The notes beneath the pieces were generated by a model. It made no database searches. It was not told the origin of the DNA and saw nothing but the letters and a program-made list of their open reading frames with translations. The translations under genes and the position numbers were made by a program. 64,000 nt of DNA from Phycisphaerae bacterium (GTDB lineage Bacteria > Planctomycetota > Phycisphaerae > Sedimentisphaerales > Anaerobacaceae), in contig JAUXAB010000005.1 in assembly GCA_030615025.1 (NCBI GenBank), positions 1 to 64,000 on the forward strand, in the 5' to 3' direction. Positions 34,776 through 44,675 of the stretch are shown here, in pieces. Numbering within the stretch: the first letter of the stretch is position 1; every line of letters begins with the position of its first letter.

Positions 34776-37700
34776 ATGAAAAAACTCATCCATCTCACAC
34801 TGGTCGCAGCGTTCTTTGGGCTGCACGTCAACTGTTCCATACTGCCAAAAACTGGAGTTTCCACCACTGAAAACGCGATTCGCGCAATATATGGAACTGC
34901 CTCTGTGTCGGCAGCTTACGAAGGAACAGTTAATGAATCCGCGCGGGATATTCCTGTAGCTTACGATGTAGACGTCGTAGTTGTCGGCGGTTCATCAGGT
35001 GGTGTGGCTGCAGCCGTACAGGCGGCGAAGAAAGGTGCGAAAGTCTTTCTCGCGGCATCACGACCGTACCTCGGCGAAGACCTGTGCGCAACATATCGGC
35101 TGTGGCTCGAGCCCGGTGAAGAGCCGGGAGCGCCACTTGCCAGGAAGGTTTTTGCAGAGCCCACGGCTTCGGCGTGGGTTGAAAAAGGAGTCGCTTTCAC
35201 ATACCAGGCCGACAAATCGTCCGCAGGTGTTCATAAAGACACTCAGCCGGCGTCACTGCTTACCGACGGCAAGTGGAACAGTGCTCCTTCCCAGAGCGTT
35301 CAGTACAACGGCGACGTAACGATTACTGCTAAGCTGGGTAGAGACCATCGTCTAAGAAGGGTCCACGTTCTTGTCTATCAGCGAGACAACGACTTCGAAG
35401 TGGAAAGCGTGACCGTTTCTGTCAGTAACGACCTGCAAGAGTGGAAGGAAGTTGCGGTCATCAGGAATGAAATGCTTGGCAAAGGCTCGTTCGAAAACTC
35501 GGCGATAGACCTTTCGGCACCGATGATGGAAAATGCTCGCTATGTGAAGTTTTTAGTTAAGAAGAGCGCCGATGTCGATAGAATACTGTTAGGCGAAATC
35601 GTGTTAGAGCAGGAGCGGTCATCCGTCGAACCAAGCCAAAGCCCTCGCATCCCTCCGACACCGATGCAGGTGAAGCGCACGCTGGATGAGGTGCTGCTTG
35701 AAGCGGGTGTGCAGTTTCTGTATGGCTGCTATGCGACGGACGTGCTTCATGATGGAAGGGGAGACCCTGCCGGCATCGTAATGGCCAATCGTTCCGGGCG
35801 ACAAGCCGTAAAGGCTAAGGTAATCATTGATGCTACACCGCGGGCAAGTGTAGCGAGGATGGCCGGCGCCAGGTTCCAGCCATATCCCACCGGGCCGCAG
35901 ACCTTTAAGCGCATCGTTGTCGGCGGCGACGTCCGAACCGGCGAAGGCATCCAGGCACGAAAAATCCCTGCGCCGATTCGCGCCAAGGGCGGCCAAGGGC
36001 GGAATTATATGGCCATCGAGTACACGCTCAGTATCCCTATGAAGAACGGCTCCTTCGCGTCCTTTGCCGAGGCCGAACAGATTGCACGCGACAAAACCTG
36101 GCATCCGGGGCAGGTGGATGCGTCAGAGACGCTCTTCCAGGTGCCGCCCGACCCGATGAAAGGCAGGAAAAGTTTATCCGGCGCCTGGCCTGGCGCGCAA
36201 AAGGTCAACCTGAATGCGTTCCGACCTATGGGTACTAAACGTTTATACGTGCTTGGTGGCTGCGCGGATGTATCCCGTAGTGCGGCAGAAAAGCTGCTGC
36301 GGCCGCTGGAGCTGATGAAAGTAGGCAGCCGCATCGGCGCTGCAGCTGCTTTGGAGGCGAAAGCCACGCGAAGGCTGAGCAACGTGAGAATATACGGCAA
36401 ACCAGTAACACCCGTTACTTCGGGAGATATTCGAGAGAATTTGAGCGGGATACATCGGATGCAAACTAAGGTTGCGACCATACCTGCTGCTAAGGGGACT
36501 CTGCCCATCCTTGGAGAGGTAGACGTAGTTGTTGTTGGCGGCGGCACCGGCGGGGCACCAGCCGGCATCGCTGCGGCACGGCAGGGGGCCAGGACTCTCG
36601 TCGTCGAGTATTTGCACGGCCTCGGCGGAGTGGGTACGCTCGGCCTCATCGGCAAATACTATCACGGTTACCGCATGGGCTTTACCAGAGAAATCGATGA
36701 AGGTGTCGCAAGTTTCGCAGACAACGGAAAGAGTAGCGGCGGGGCGTGGAATATCGAATGGAAGATGGAGTGGTATCGCCGTGAACTCCGCAAGGCCGGC
36801 GCCGATATCTGGTTCGGCACACTTGGCTGTGGAGCATTCGTGGAATATGGGCGGGTCAAGGGTGTCGTAGTTGCCACGCCACAGGGACGCGGCGTGATAC
36901 TCGCAAAGGTAGTTATCGATTCGACCGGCAACGCCGACATCGCTGCCGCAGCCGGCGCTTCGTGCGTCTACACCGACGGCTCCGGCGTTGCCGTCCAGGG
37001 CACCGGGCTTCCACCACGCGAGATAGGCGCCAGGTACACCAACACCGATTGGACATTCATCGATGATGCGGATGTTATCGATACGTGGCGTGCTTTTGTC
37101 GTTGCCAAGAAAAAGTATAGGGGCGCTTATGACCTGGGCCAGTTAATAGATACCCGTGAGCGCCGGCGGATTGTCGGCGACTTTGTTATGTCACCGCTTG
37201 ATATCTTAAACGACCGGACTTATCCCGATACCGTTGTGATAGCAAAAAGCGATTTCGACTCGCACGGCTTTACGATACATCCGGCGTTTCTGCTCAAGCC
37301 ACCGGGCAGGAAAGATATAATCGTTAACGTACCGTATCGCTGCCTGCTGCCGAAAGGTCTGGACGGCATTCTTGTCACCGGCCTCGGCGTCAGCGCCCAC
37401 CGAGACGCGATGCCTGTTATACGCATGCAGGCAGATATACAAAACCAGGGCTACGCGGCGGGCGTTGTGGCAGCGATGGCTGCAAAGAACGGCAGGGGGG
37501 TACGTGACATCGACATCAAGGCACTTCAGAAACACCTCATCGACAAAGGCAATCTGCCGGAGAGAGTCCTGACAGACAAGGATTCCTTTCCGTTACCGCA
37601 AGAAGAGATTGCCAGGGCTGTTGAGCGCGTTGTTAATGACTACGATGGGCTGGAGGTAGTACTCGCCCAACTGCGGGATGCGATACCGCTTCTGCGAGAG

Positions 37701-38285
37701 GCTTACAAAAGTGCCGAAAGCCAGGAAGCCAGGTTAACTTATGCCCATATCCTTGGAATGTTGAGCGACGCCACAGGGACCAATACACTATTGGATGTCA
37801 TTGGTTCGAGAGAATGGGACAAAGGCTGGAATTTCACCGGTATGGGTCAATACGGGGCGAGCATAAGCGAACTTGATAGTCTAATAATAGCTTTAGGCCG
37901 AACGCGCGATAAGCGGGCAGTGAAATCCATTCTTGAAAAGGTCGGACAGCTCGATGACAAAAGCGAATTTTCGCATTGCCGGGCGGTGGCGATGGCGCTT
38001 GAGACGCTGGGTGACCGTGCGGCAGCTAAGCCGCTTGCGCAACTTCTGAAAAAGCCCGGCATAATGGAGCACGCCTTTACTGAAATCAAAGATGCGAGGC
38101 TGCGGACGCCGGCCAGTCCTACGGACACGAAGACACGGAACCACTCGCTGCGTGAATTAATTCTGGCACGGGCCTTATATCGCTGCGGCGATTACAAGGG
38201 TCTTGGCGAAAAGATTCTAAACAAATACGCGCGTGACCTTCGCACCCACTACGCCCGACACGCAACAGCCATACTTGATGAATAG
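34776..38285 (+). CDS. Exported FAD-dependent oxidoreductase with two FAD modules and an inserted discoidin-like domain
   Basis: The 1169-residue protein has an N-terminal signal peptide. Two FAD_oxidored-type dinucleotide sites appear: VVVVGGSSGGVAAAVQAAKKGAKV (about residues 67-90) and VVVVGGGTGGAPAGIAAARQGAR (about 583-605, followed by GLGGVGTLG). The first module is interrupted at about 150-300 by a beta-sandwich resembling F5/8 type C (DGKWNSAPSQSVQYNG). It then resumes with VKRTLDEVLLEAGVQFLYG. The last 200 residues look HEAT-like. Such proteins are frequent in planctomycete carbohydrate loci, with unknown substrates. The start ATG at 34776 has AAAGGA upstream and leads into the signal peptide. 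Confidence 0.75.
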   Translation: MKKLIHLTLVAAFFGLHVNCSILPKTGVSTTENAIRAIYGTASVSAAYEGTVNESARDIPVAYDVDVVVVGGSSGGVAAAVQAAKKGAKVFLAASRPYLGEDLCATYRLWLEPGEEPGAPLARKVFAEPTASAWVEKGVAFTYQADKSSAGVHKDTQPASLLTDGKWNSAPSQSVQYNGDVTITAKLGRDHRLRRVHVLVYQRDNDFEVESVTVSVSNDLQEWKEVAVIRNEMLGKGSFENSAIDLSAPMMENARYVKFLVKKSADVDRILLGEIVLEQERSSVEPSQSPRIPPTPMQVKRTLDEVLLEAGVQFLYGCYATDVLHDGRGDPAGIVMANRSGRQAVKAKVIIDATPRASVARMAGARFQPYPTGPQTFKRIVVGGDVRTGEGIQARKIPAPIRAKGGQGRNYMAIEYTLSIPMKNGSFASFAEAEQIARDKTWHPGQVDASETLFQVPPDPMKGRKSLSGAWPGAQKVNLNAFRPMGTKRLYVLGGCADVSRSAAEKLLRPLELMKVGSRIGAAAALEAKATRRLSNVRIYGKPVTPVTSGDIRENLSGIHRMQTKVATIPAAKGTLPILGEVDVVVVGGGTGGAPAGIAAARQGARTLVVEYLHGLGGVGTLGLIGKYYHGYRMGFTREIDEGVASFADNGKSSGGAWNIEWKMEWYRRELRKAGADIWFGTLGCGAFVEYGRVKGVVVATPQGRGVILAKVVIDSTGNADIAAAAGASCVYTDGSGVAVQGTGLPPREIGARYTNTDWTFIDDADVIDTWRAFVVAKKKYRGAYDLGQLIDTRERRRIVGDFVMSPLDILNDRTYPDTVVIAKSDFDSHGFTIHPAFLLKPPGRKDIIVNVPYRCLLPKGLDGILVTGLGVSAHRDAMPVIRMQADIQNQGYAAGVVAAMAAKNGRGVRDIDIKALQKHLIDKGNLPERVLTDKDSFPLPQEEIARAVERVVNDYDGLEVVLAQLRDAIPLLREAYKSAESQEARLTYAHILGMLSDATGTNTLLDVIGSREWDKGWNFTGMGQYGASISELDSLIIALGRTRDKRAVKSILEKVGQLDDKSEFSHCRAVAMALETLGDRAAAKPLAQLLKKPGIMEHAFTEIKDARLRTPASPTDTKTRNHSLRELILARALYRCGDYKGLGEKILNKYARDLRTHYARHATAILDE

Positions 38286-38431
38286 CGGATAGGAGTAAAG
38301 AGAAAAACAGAAAGCTGTAGAACAAATTGAGACTAATGAAGCAGGGAACTGTCCTCTACCTTTCTCGAAAGATTTTGGAAAATCGACCGTATTGTGCTGC
38401 GAAAGAGAGGGTGCTAAAGGGACGTGCGGGA

Positions 38432-39637
38432 ATGACAAGGAAGAGAATTCTGTATATCAGTGGGTCACTGGGATTGGGACATATCACCAGGGACTTGGCG
38501 ATAGCCAAGGAATTGCGCAGGCAAAAACCTGAAGTAGAGATATCCTGGTTGGCTGCTCACCCTGCAAGCTTACTGCTCAGGGAGGCAGGGGAGAAACTTC
38601 TTCCAGAGGCTGACCTGTATGCCGATGACAACGTTCCCGCTGAAGATGCCGCCAAGGGCTTCGATCTGAACCTGCTGAAATACGCCTCTAATGCAAGGAG
38701 GGAATGGGCCCGCAACGTCGAAATCTTCAAACAGGTAACCAGAAAAGGAGAATTTGACATCGTTATCGGTGATGAAACCTATGAAATAACCATTGCCTTG
38801 GCAAAGAAACAAGTCCTAATAGAAGCCCCCTTCGTGATGATCTACGATTTTGTTGGGTGTGATTCAGTGACTAAGAATCCGGTTGAGAAGCTGGGAGTCT
38901 ATATGTGGAACAGAATGTGGGCACAGTGGGACAGGCTCTTTTCTGGCGGGAAGAATTTAGCCCTCTTCGTAGGTGAAATGGAAGACATCCCCGATAAGAG
39001 TTTTGGCTTTTTTCTGCCTAAGCGCCGTGACTGGGCCAAAGCACACTATAATTTCATAGGATACATTCTGCCATTTGACCCGGCAGAATTTACCGATAAG
39101 GCAAGGACCCGAGCGAAGTTGGGGTACGGCCAAGAGCCCTTGGTCGTATGTTCCATCGGTGGCATTTCGATTGGCAAAGGTCTGCTGGAGCTTTGCGGCC
39201 AGGCTTATCCGACTATCAGACAAGAAGTCCCGGATTTACGTATGGTTCTGGTTTGTGGGCCCCGCCTTCGTGCCGAGTCGTTGCAAGTTCCAGAGGGAGT
39301 GGAAGTTAGGGGATATGTTCCCGCTCTTTACGAGCACTTTGCTGCGAGCGATTTGGCCGTGGTTGTGGGAGGTGGCACTTCTACGCTCGAACTGACCGCC
39401 CTCAGACGACCATTCATTTATTTTCCTTTGGAGGGACATTTTGAACAGCAGATCCATGTAGCGGGCCGATTGGCCAGACATAAGGCGGGTGTCAAGATGA
39501 TGTTTTCCCAAACGAATCCAAAGTCTTTAGCCGAAGAAGTTATCTCTAATCTTGGTAAAGAGGTACACCATCCACCCATTCCCACAGATGGCGCTCAAAA
39601 GGCGGATAGACTTATAAAGCAACTTCTTTCAAAATAA
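38432..39637 (+). CDS. MurG/GT28-like glycosyltransferase
   Basis: This 401-residue cytosolic protein has a GT-B fold. Its N-terminus (ILYISGSLGLGHITRDLAIAKELRR) carries the glycine-rich acceptor loop of MurG-like enzymes. The C-terminal half has CSIGGISIGKGLLELC and VVVGGGTSTLELTALRRPFIYFPLEGHFEQQ, the nucleotide-sugar binding region. Donor and acceptor are unknown. The ATG at 38432 is chosen because earlier in-frame starts add an unrelated 35-residue extension. It leads the run of sugar genes to 43099, although an 85-bp gap separates it from the next gene. Confidence 0.75.
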   Translation: MTRKRILYISGSLGLGHITRDLAIAKELRRQKPEVEISWLAAHPASLLLREAGEKLLPEADLYADDNVPAEDAAKGFDLNLLKYASNARREWARNVEIFKQVTRKGEFDIVIGDETYEITIALAKKQVLIEAPFVMIYDFVGCDSVTKNPVEKLGVYMWNRMWAQWDRLFSGGKNLALFVGEMEDIPDKSFGFFLPKRRDWAKAHYNFIGYILPFDPAEFTDKARTRAKLGYGQEPLVVCSIGGISIGKGLLELCGQAYPTIRQEVPDLRMVLVCGPRLRAESLQVPEGVEVRGYVPALYEHFAASDLAVVVGGGTSTLELTALRRPFIYFPLEGHFEQQIHVAGRLARHKAGVKMMFSQTNPKSLAEEVISNLGKEVHHPPIPTDGAQKADRLIKQLLSK

Positions 39638-39722
39638 GCAATATGCAGTAACCAATTAGTAACCTATTATTATTAGCCAGAGCAGTAATGAATAGATTAG
39701 TAGAGTCTAAGGAGAGATAGAA

Positions 39723-40757
39723 ATGGCAGGAGAATATCGATTTTCGTTTGGGCCGTGGAATATTCATGAAGGTGCGGACCCGTTTGGGCCGCCGGTCAGG
39801 GACAGTATCGAATTCGGAAAAAAACTTAAGATGTATAAGAAGCTCGGCTTCGACGGCGTACAGTTCCACGATGACGATGCCGTGCCGGATATGGATAACC
39901 TCGGTCCTGAGCAGATAGTCAAAAAGGCAAAAGAGGTACACAGTATGCTTGAGAGCGAAGGTTTGGTCGCGGAATTTGTCGCTCCCCGGCTGTGGGAGGA
40001 TGCGCGCACAATCGACGGGGCCTATACGTCCAACGACCCCGCCTGCCGGCAGTACGCCAGGGACCGCAGTCGCCGGATGCTTGATATTGTGGATGCCCTC
40101 GGCACGAAGCTGGTCGTTGTCTGGTATGCCCGCGAAGGGACATATATTCGCGAGGCGAAGGACAGCAAGGTCGCAGTTGGGCAAATCGCAGAGGCACTCA
40201 ATGATATGCTCCACTACAACACAGAAGTCAAGATTGCAATTGAGCCGAAGCCGAACGAGCCAATGGACCAAACCTACATTCCGACGACCGGCCACGCTGT
40301 AGCTATCGGCTATCTTACAGACTATCCCGACCGAGTAGGGGTCAACATCGAAACCGCTCACGTAGTTTTAGCCGGCCTGGACCCTTCAGATGAGATGGGA
40401 TTTGCACTTGCGTACAATAAGCTGTTCAGCGTTCACCTCAACGACCAGAACGGCCTGAAATTCGATGAGGACAGGGCCTTCGGCGCCGTTGATTTGCGCA
40501 GAGCGTTCAACCAAGTGCGTATTCTCGACCAACACGACTACGGCAAGGACGGCCAGTTTGTCGGCCTCGACGTAAAAGCTATGCGAACTCAAAAGCAGGA
40601 GGTTGCCACCAAACATCTGGCCAACAGCAGGACAATCTTTCTGCGGCTGGTTGAACTCGTTCGAAGTCTTGATAAAAACAAGGTTGAAAAACTGATACAA
40701 CAACGAGATTACGAAGAATTAGATATGTTGATAATTAACCATCTAATGGGCAAATAA
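39723..40757 (+). CDS. Xylose-isomerase-like TIM-barrel sugar isomerase
   Basis: This 344-residue protein belongs to the xylose isomerase-like superfamily. VQFHDDDAVP near residue 46 and EPKPNEP near 172 are hallmarks of xylose/rhamnose-type isomerases, with further metal ligands in NIETAHVVLAGLDP and HLNDQNGLKFDED. It probably interconverts an aldose and a ketose in the cytosol. The following PfkB kinase and epimerase-like genes make a catabolic set. The RBS AAGGAGAGAT precedes the ATG. Exact substrate unknown. Confidence 0.82.
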   Translation: MAGEYRFSFGPWNIHEGADPFGPPVRDSIEFGKKLKMYKKLGFDGVQFHDDDAVPDMDNLGPEQIVKKAKEVHSMLESEGLVAEFVAPRLWEDARTIDGAYTSNDPACRQYARDRSRRMLDIVDALGTKLVVVWYAREGTYIREAKDSKVAVGQIAEALNDMLHYNTEVKIAIEPKPNEPMDQTYIPTTGHAVAIGYLTDYPDRVGVNIETAHVVLAGLDPSDEMGFALAYNKLFSVHLNDQNGLKFDEDRAFGAVDLRRAFNQVRILDQHDYGKDGQFVGLDVKAMRTQKQEVATKHLANSRTIFLRLVELVRSLDKNKVEKLIQQRDYEELDMLIINHLMGK

Positions 40758-40794
40758 AAACGTACGAAATTCGATATTCACGTTTGAGGGAAAA

Positions 40795-42009
40795 ATGATG
40801 GTGGACGTGTTAGTTTTGAATACGGCGGTGGCAGATTTAAGAAGGCCGGATTTTGAATTTGCTGATGAATTGGTGGGCAAAGGCGGATTAGCCAAGTGCA
40901 AAACCGAAGATATTCCTGACTACTCTCAGGAAAAGGTGAGAGAATGGATAAAGAAAGGTTATGCCACTGCAGGCGGGCCTGGAAATTCGGCGCCTCTGAT
41001 AGCAAGGACCGGCTTGAAAGTTGCCGTGGGGGCCAACCTCGGCAAAGGCGATTACGATGGCTTAGACGCCCAGGGAAGGTTTTTTTATGACTTGATGACT
41101 GCGAATGGTATCGATATGTCGCAGACCCATATACACCCGACTTTACCCACAGGAACTACCTTCATTCACAGTACCACAGGAGATGATAGAGGCGGGATTG
41201 CCTATTTTCCCAGTGCCAATGACGATTTTGATTTCGAAATATTCAAAGGAGCTGTTGAGCGATTAAAGCCAAATATAGTTTACTATATGTACTCCGGCCT
41301 ATCTGAAAGGGGCGACGCCAATGGAGGCCGGGACTTGGCTGAATTCATCAAATGGTGTCGCACCGAGGGTGCTGTTACGATTGTCGACTGTCATACTTTA
41401 ACGAGTAACCCGCAGGAGCTGATAAGCACGGGAAAGTCTGTAGAGCAATACTGGCTCTTAGAACCACTTCTGCCGGAAGTTGATTTGTTCTTTACATCCT
41501 GCGACGAAGCCAAGCTGATTGAGAATACGCTTGCTCCGGGGCGGGCCTGGAGCGAGTTTGAAGAACATGAAAATAATGTACATTTTCTTGACTTTTTGAC
41601 TGAGAGATTCTGGCGAGAGAAAAGCAGAACAAAACTGTTTGGCGTTACAGTCAGTAATGGTGCCTATGAAAAACACATTTGTCCGGATGGGGCTGTCGAC
41701 GGCCCGAACAAAATCGAATCCCGGTTCATGGTAGGGGAGGTGGTCGACCTCGTTGGGGCAGGGGACTCATTCAGGGCGGGGCTTATTACATACATTGCCT
41801 CCCATCTGGATGAATTCAAGAACGGCTCTATGGATTTTGCCGAAGCGGTTCAGATGGGTAATCTGTTTGCCTCGCTTTATATAAAAGCGCCGCTTGATGA
41901 TAGGTACGGCGGAATCAGGCCTTATGAAACAATGTTAAAAGTAGTTCGCAGCAACGTAACATACGAAAGTTTTGATGCGCTGCGAAAGGCTCTGCATTAT
42001 ACAATTTAG
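40795..42009 (+). CDS. PfkB-family carbohydrate kinase
   Basis: This 404-residue ribokinase-family enzyme has ATAGGPGNSAPLIARTGLKVAVGANLG in the N-terminal substrate region. The C-terminal signature DLVGAGDSFRAGL at about 319-331 supplies the catalytic Asp. It would phosphorylate the ketose made by the upstream isomerase (inference from order). There are 37 bp to the isomerase and 19 bp to the next gene. A second ATG follows directly (40798), so the start may be one codon later. Confidence 0.85.
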   Translation: MMVDVLVLNTAVADLRRPDFEFADELVGKGGLAKCKTEDIPDYSQEKVREWIKKGYATAGGPGNSAPLIARTGLKVAVGANLGKGDYDGLDAQGRFFYDLMTANGIDMSQTHIHPTLPTGTTFIHSTTGDDRGGIAYFPSANDDFDFEIFKGAVERLKPNIVYYMYSGLSERGDANGGRDLAEFIKWCRTEGAVTIVDCHTLTSNPQELISTGKSVEQYWLLEPLLPEVDLFFTSCDEAKLIENTLAPGRAWSEFEEHENNVHFLDFLTERFWREKSRTKLFGVTVSNGAYEKHICPDGAVDGPNKIESRFMVGEVVDLVGAGDSFRAGLITYIASHLDEFKNGSMDFAEAVQMGNLFASLYIKAPLDDRYGGIRPYETMLKVVRSNVTYESFDALRKALHYTI

Positions 42010-42028
42010 AAAAGACGAGGAGGCACAA

Positions 42029-43099
42029 ATGGCCACAACCAATCGCAAATTTGCCTGGCAGAACAAAGTTATAAATTTCGCCCAGATTGGAGGTATTGAA
42101 ACCTCTGTTTTGGACAACGGCCTCGGCAAAGGGACCCGAATCGCCTGGGTAAACACCGGCTCCGGTCTTCGGTATAAAGTGGTTATCGATAGAGGACTGG
42201 ATATCGCTGAGGCCTTTTATAATCAACACAGCCTCGCCTGGCTCAGCCACGCCGGCGTGACTGCTCCCCGACCGGATGCCAACCGCGGCCTGGAGTGGCT
42301 ATACTCGTTTGCTGGCGGCTTATTGACAACCTGCGGATTGACTCACGTCGGCGGGCCCGAAACCGATGAATTCGGCGAGCGCGGTTTGCATGGCCGTGTC
42401 AGCAATATCGGCGCCAGGCTCGAATCAATCGTGCAGCCAAACCTGATGGCAGCAAAGCCGGAAATGAGTATAACAGCGGTTGTGAAAGAGTCTCGCGTAT
42501 TCGGGCCGAACCTGGAGCTGAAACGTACTATATCAAGCACCATCGGCGAGCCGGCCATCAGGATTCACGATGTTGTGACAAACCTCGGTAACACCCCCAC
42601 GCCGCATATGATTTTGTATCACTGTAACTACGGCTGGCCGTTGGTTGACGAAGGCACACAGATTCTATGGAAGGGAAAATGTGTCTCTCGCGGCCTGGAT
42701 ATGGATAATGCCATATTCAACAGCAAACACAATTTCCGAAAATGCCAAAAGCCTCGCAATAGTCACAGAGGCGGCGGAGAAGCCTGCGGCTTTATTGACG
42801 TCGTAGCTGACAAAAAGGGCGTTTGCACCGTAGGTCTTTACAATCAACGGCTCAGTCTTGCCCTTGTTATGAGGTATAAGAAGAAGCAATTACCCTGCCT
42901 TGCTAATTGGCAGCACTGGGGTCCCGGTGAATATGTTACAGCGCTCGAACCGGGAACCAATCCGCCGATCGGCCAGGCCAAAGCCAGAGAACAGAAGCAG
43001 CTGATTCACATCGCGCCGGGAATGAGCAGAACGTATGACCTCGAAATGACAGTTTTGACGGACAAAAAGCAAATCAAGCGTTTTCTAAAAAGTGTATGA
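42029..43099 (+). CDS. DUF4432 / aldose-1-epimerase-like protein
   Basis: This 356-residue beta-rich protein of the galactose-mutarotase superfamily matches DUF4432: RGLDIAEAFYNQHSLAWLS near residue 55, GLLTTCGLTHVG, RGLHGRVSN near 118, HCNYGWPL, and WQHWGPGEYVTALEPGTNPP near 305. It probably equilibrates anomers or epimerises a sugar used by the preceding isomerase and kinase. GAGGAGG lies 6 bases before the ATG at 42029, only 19 bp after the kinase stop, so it is in the same operon. Confidence 0.82.
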   Translation: MATTNRKFAWQNKVINFAQIGGIETSVLDNGLGKGTRIAWVNTGSGLRYKVVIDRGLDIAEAFYNQHSLAWLSHAGVTAPRPDANRGLEWLYSFAGGLLTTCGLTHVGGPETDEFGERGLHGRVSNIGARLESIVQPNLMAAKPEMSITAVVKESRVFGPNLELKRTISSTIGEPAIRIHDVVTNLGNTPTPHMILYHCNYGWPLVDEGTQILWKGKCVSRGLDMDNAIFNSKHNFRKCQKPRNSHRGGGEACGFIDVVADKKGVCTVGLYNQRLSLALVMRYKKKQLPCLANWQHWGPGEYVTALEPGTNPPIGQAKAREQKQLIHIAPGMSRTYDLEMTVLTDKKQIKRFLKSV

Positions 43100-43319
43100 A
43101 CAGAGCCGCGACCGTAAGGGAGTGGTAAAATAGTACACCGTTTCATAAATAACGTAACTACGTAAACAGGGAAGAACCATCCCCAAGCTTCGCTTAGGGC
43201 TGCCACCCTGAGAAACAAGAAACAAAATTCGACATTCGATATTCCTTGTTGGATATTCATTATTCAAAATGCTATAAAGAACATCGAATTTCGAACAAGG
43301 AATTACGAGTTTTGAAGTA
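43100..43319. repeat. Dispersed AT-rich repeats (ATTCGACATTCGATATTCC type)
   Basis: No gene is seen. The stretch has ATTCGACATTCGATATTCCTTGTT and, further on, the near-inverse AACATCGAATTTCGAACAAGG, reaching up to the start codon of the next gene. Similar phrases lie at 8310-8350. The next gene therefore has no recognisable RBS. Confidence 0.45.
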
Positions 43320-44675
43320 ATGGCAGAGCACATATTTACCGGGTTTGGATTTGGGCCAATCCAGGGCGGACTGTTCGCCAAGGAAGCATTTCAAAGCGGC
43401 AATTTTACGCGCATAGTTGTAGCTGAGATTGACGCTGAGCTAATCGACGCAGTCAGGGCTAATAAAGGAACATATTACATCAACGTTGCGAAAGCCGACG
43501 GCATTGAAACGCTAAAGGTTGATAATATCGAGCTGCTCAACCCCAACGTCGCAGGGGACAATCAAATTCTTCTTCAGGTTTTAGCCGAATCCACAGAAAT
43601 AGCTACCTGCTTGCCCTCTGTAGATTTTTACGAATCGGACCGAGCCGGTAGTGTCGCCTCATTGATAGCTGAGGGCTTAAAGAACAGCAAGGCTGAAGCA
43701 GCGATTATTTACACAGCGGAAAACAACAATCACGCAGCAGAGATACTGGAAAAGGCAGTCAGCCACGAATTCATCCTTCGCAGTAGCCTTGCTACGGAGA
43801 ACGGATTAACACGAATGGACACAAATTCAGAAAGAGAAAAATTCGTGAAAATTCGTGGCAAAAAATTTAAGGTACAGTTTCTCAACACCGTAATCGGCAA
43901 GATGAGCAGGGTCGTTACCGACCCGGCCGAAATCACAGAGTGCAAACTCGCAACCATAGCGCCGGGTATTAAGCGGGCCTTTCTGGTGGAAGAGTTCAAC
44001 CAAATCCTGGTCAGCCGAACGACAATTGGCGATTTCAAGCCCGGCATTGAAGTCTTTATTGAAAAGGACGACCTATTGCCCTTCGAGGAAGCAAAACTGT
44101 TCGGCCATAATGCCATACATACCCTGCTTGGCTTTATCGGCGAAGCCCGCGGCGCAACTTCGATGAGCGAGCTCAAGGACGACCAGGCCGTTATGCAAAT
44201 CGCCAGACTGGCTTTTTTAGATGAGTGCGGCACAGCACTCGTAAAGAAGCACGCTCACCTAAGAGATGAACTTTTCACCGAGGCAGGCATAAGACGCTAT
44301 GCCGAGGACCTCCTCGAACGTATAACCAATCCGTATCTGGCGGATACGGTTGGACGGGCCGGCCGCGATGCGGTCCGTAAGCTCTCAATAAACGGACGCA
44401 TATTTGGAACTATGGCTCTGGCATTGGAATATGGTATCGAGCCGAAGAATATGGCCTTGGCAGCGTTTGCCGGTATCGCCGTGCTGCTGGAAAAGGCGGA
44501 AGAGTACAAACTGCCCACTAATTTACGATTTGGCGATTGGCGTAAATTAGATGATGACAGGATAGAAAAAATCATCAACTGGCTCTGGAAAGGCCAAACA
44601 GGAGAGTATGCTCAGCAACTTATTAAATATGTCCAGAACGCCAAAGAACATCTGAAAAAGCTGACTGCAAATTAG
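43320..44675 (+). CDS. Mannitol-dehydrogenase-family (MtlD-like) oxidoreductase
   Basis: The 451-residue protein has an N-terminal NAD-binding fold (FGFGPIQGGLF at residues 9-19) and the C-terminal mannitol dehydrogenase domain (NTVIGKMSRVV near 190; NPYLADTVGRAGRDAVRKLS near 335-355). It resembles mannitol-1-phosphate 5-dehydrogenase and related polyol-phosphate enzymes and fits the sugar gene run upstream. Residues about 165-183 (TRMDTNSEREKFVKIRGKK) look foreign. Their DNA contains the dispersed phrase ATTCGTGAAAATTCGTGGC found in intergenic DNA elsewhere in the window, so a repeat seems to have inserted in frame. Confidence 0.75.
   Translation: MAEHIFTGFGFGPIQGGLFAKEAFQSGNFTRIVVAEIDAELIDAVRANKGTYYINVAKADGIETLKVDNIELLNPNVAGDNQILLQVLAESTEIATCLPSVDFYESDRAGSVASLIAEGLKNSKAEAAIIYTAENNNHAAEILEKAVSHEFILRSSLATENGLTRMDTNSEREKFVKIRGKKFKVQFLNTVIGKMSRVVTDPAEITECKLATIAPGIKRAFLVEEFNQILVSRTTIGDFKPGIEVFIEKDDLLPFEEAKLFGHNAIHTLLGFIGEARGATSMSELKDDQAVMQIARLAFLDECGTALVKKHAHLRDELFTEAGIRRYAEDLLERITNPYLADTVGRAGRDAVRKLSINGRIFGTMALALEYGIEPKNMALAAFAGIAVLLEKAEEYKLPTNLRFGDWRKLDDDRIEKIINWLWKGQTGEYAQQLIKYVQNAKEHLKKLTAN
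43812..43862 (+). repeat. Dispersed repeat inserted in frame inside the MtlD-like gene
   Basis: The phrase ATTCGTGAAAATTCGTGGC (43841-43859) and its A-rich left flank match, in inverse, the intergenic repeat at 60779-60840. The coding frame stays open. Confidence 0.45.

Noticed and set aside
35619-36655. Minus-strand open frames inside the FAD oxidoreductase gene
   Set aside because: The sense strand has conserved dinucleotide-binding motifs; the antisense frames have none.
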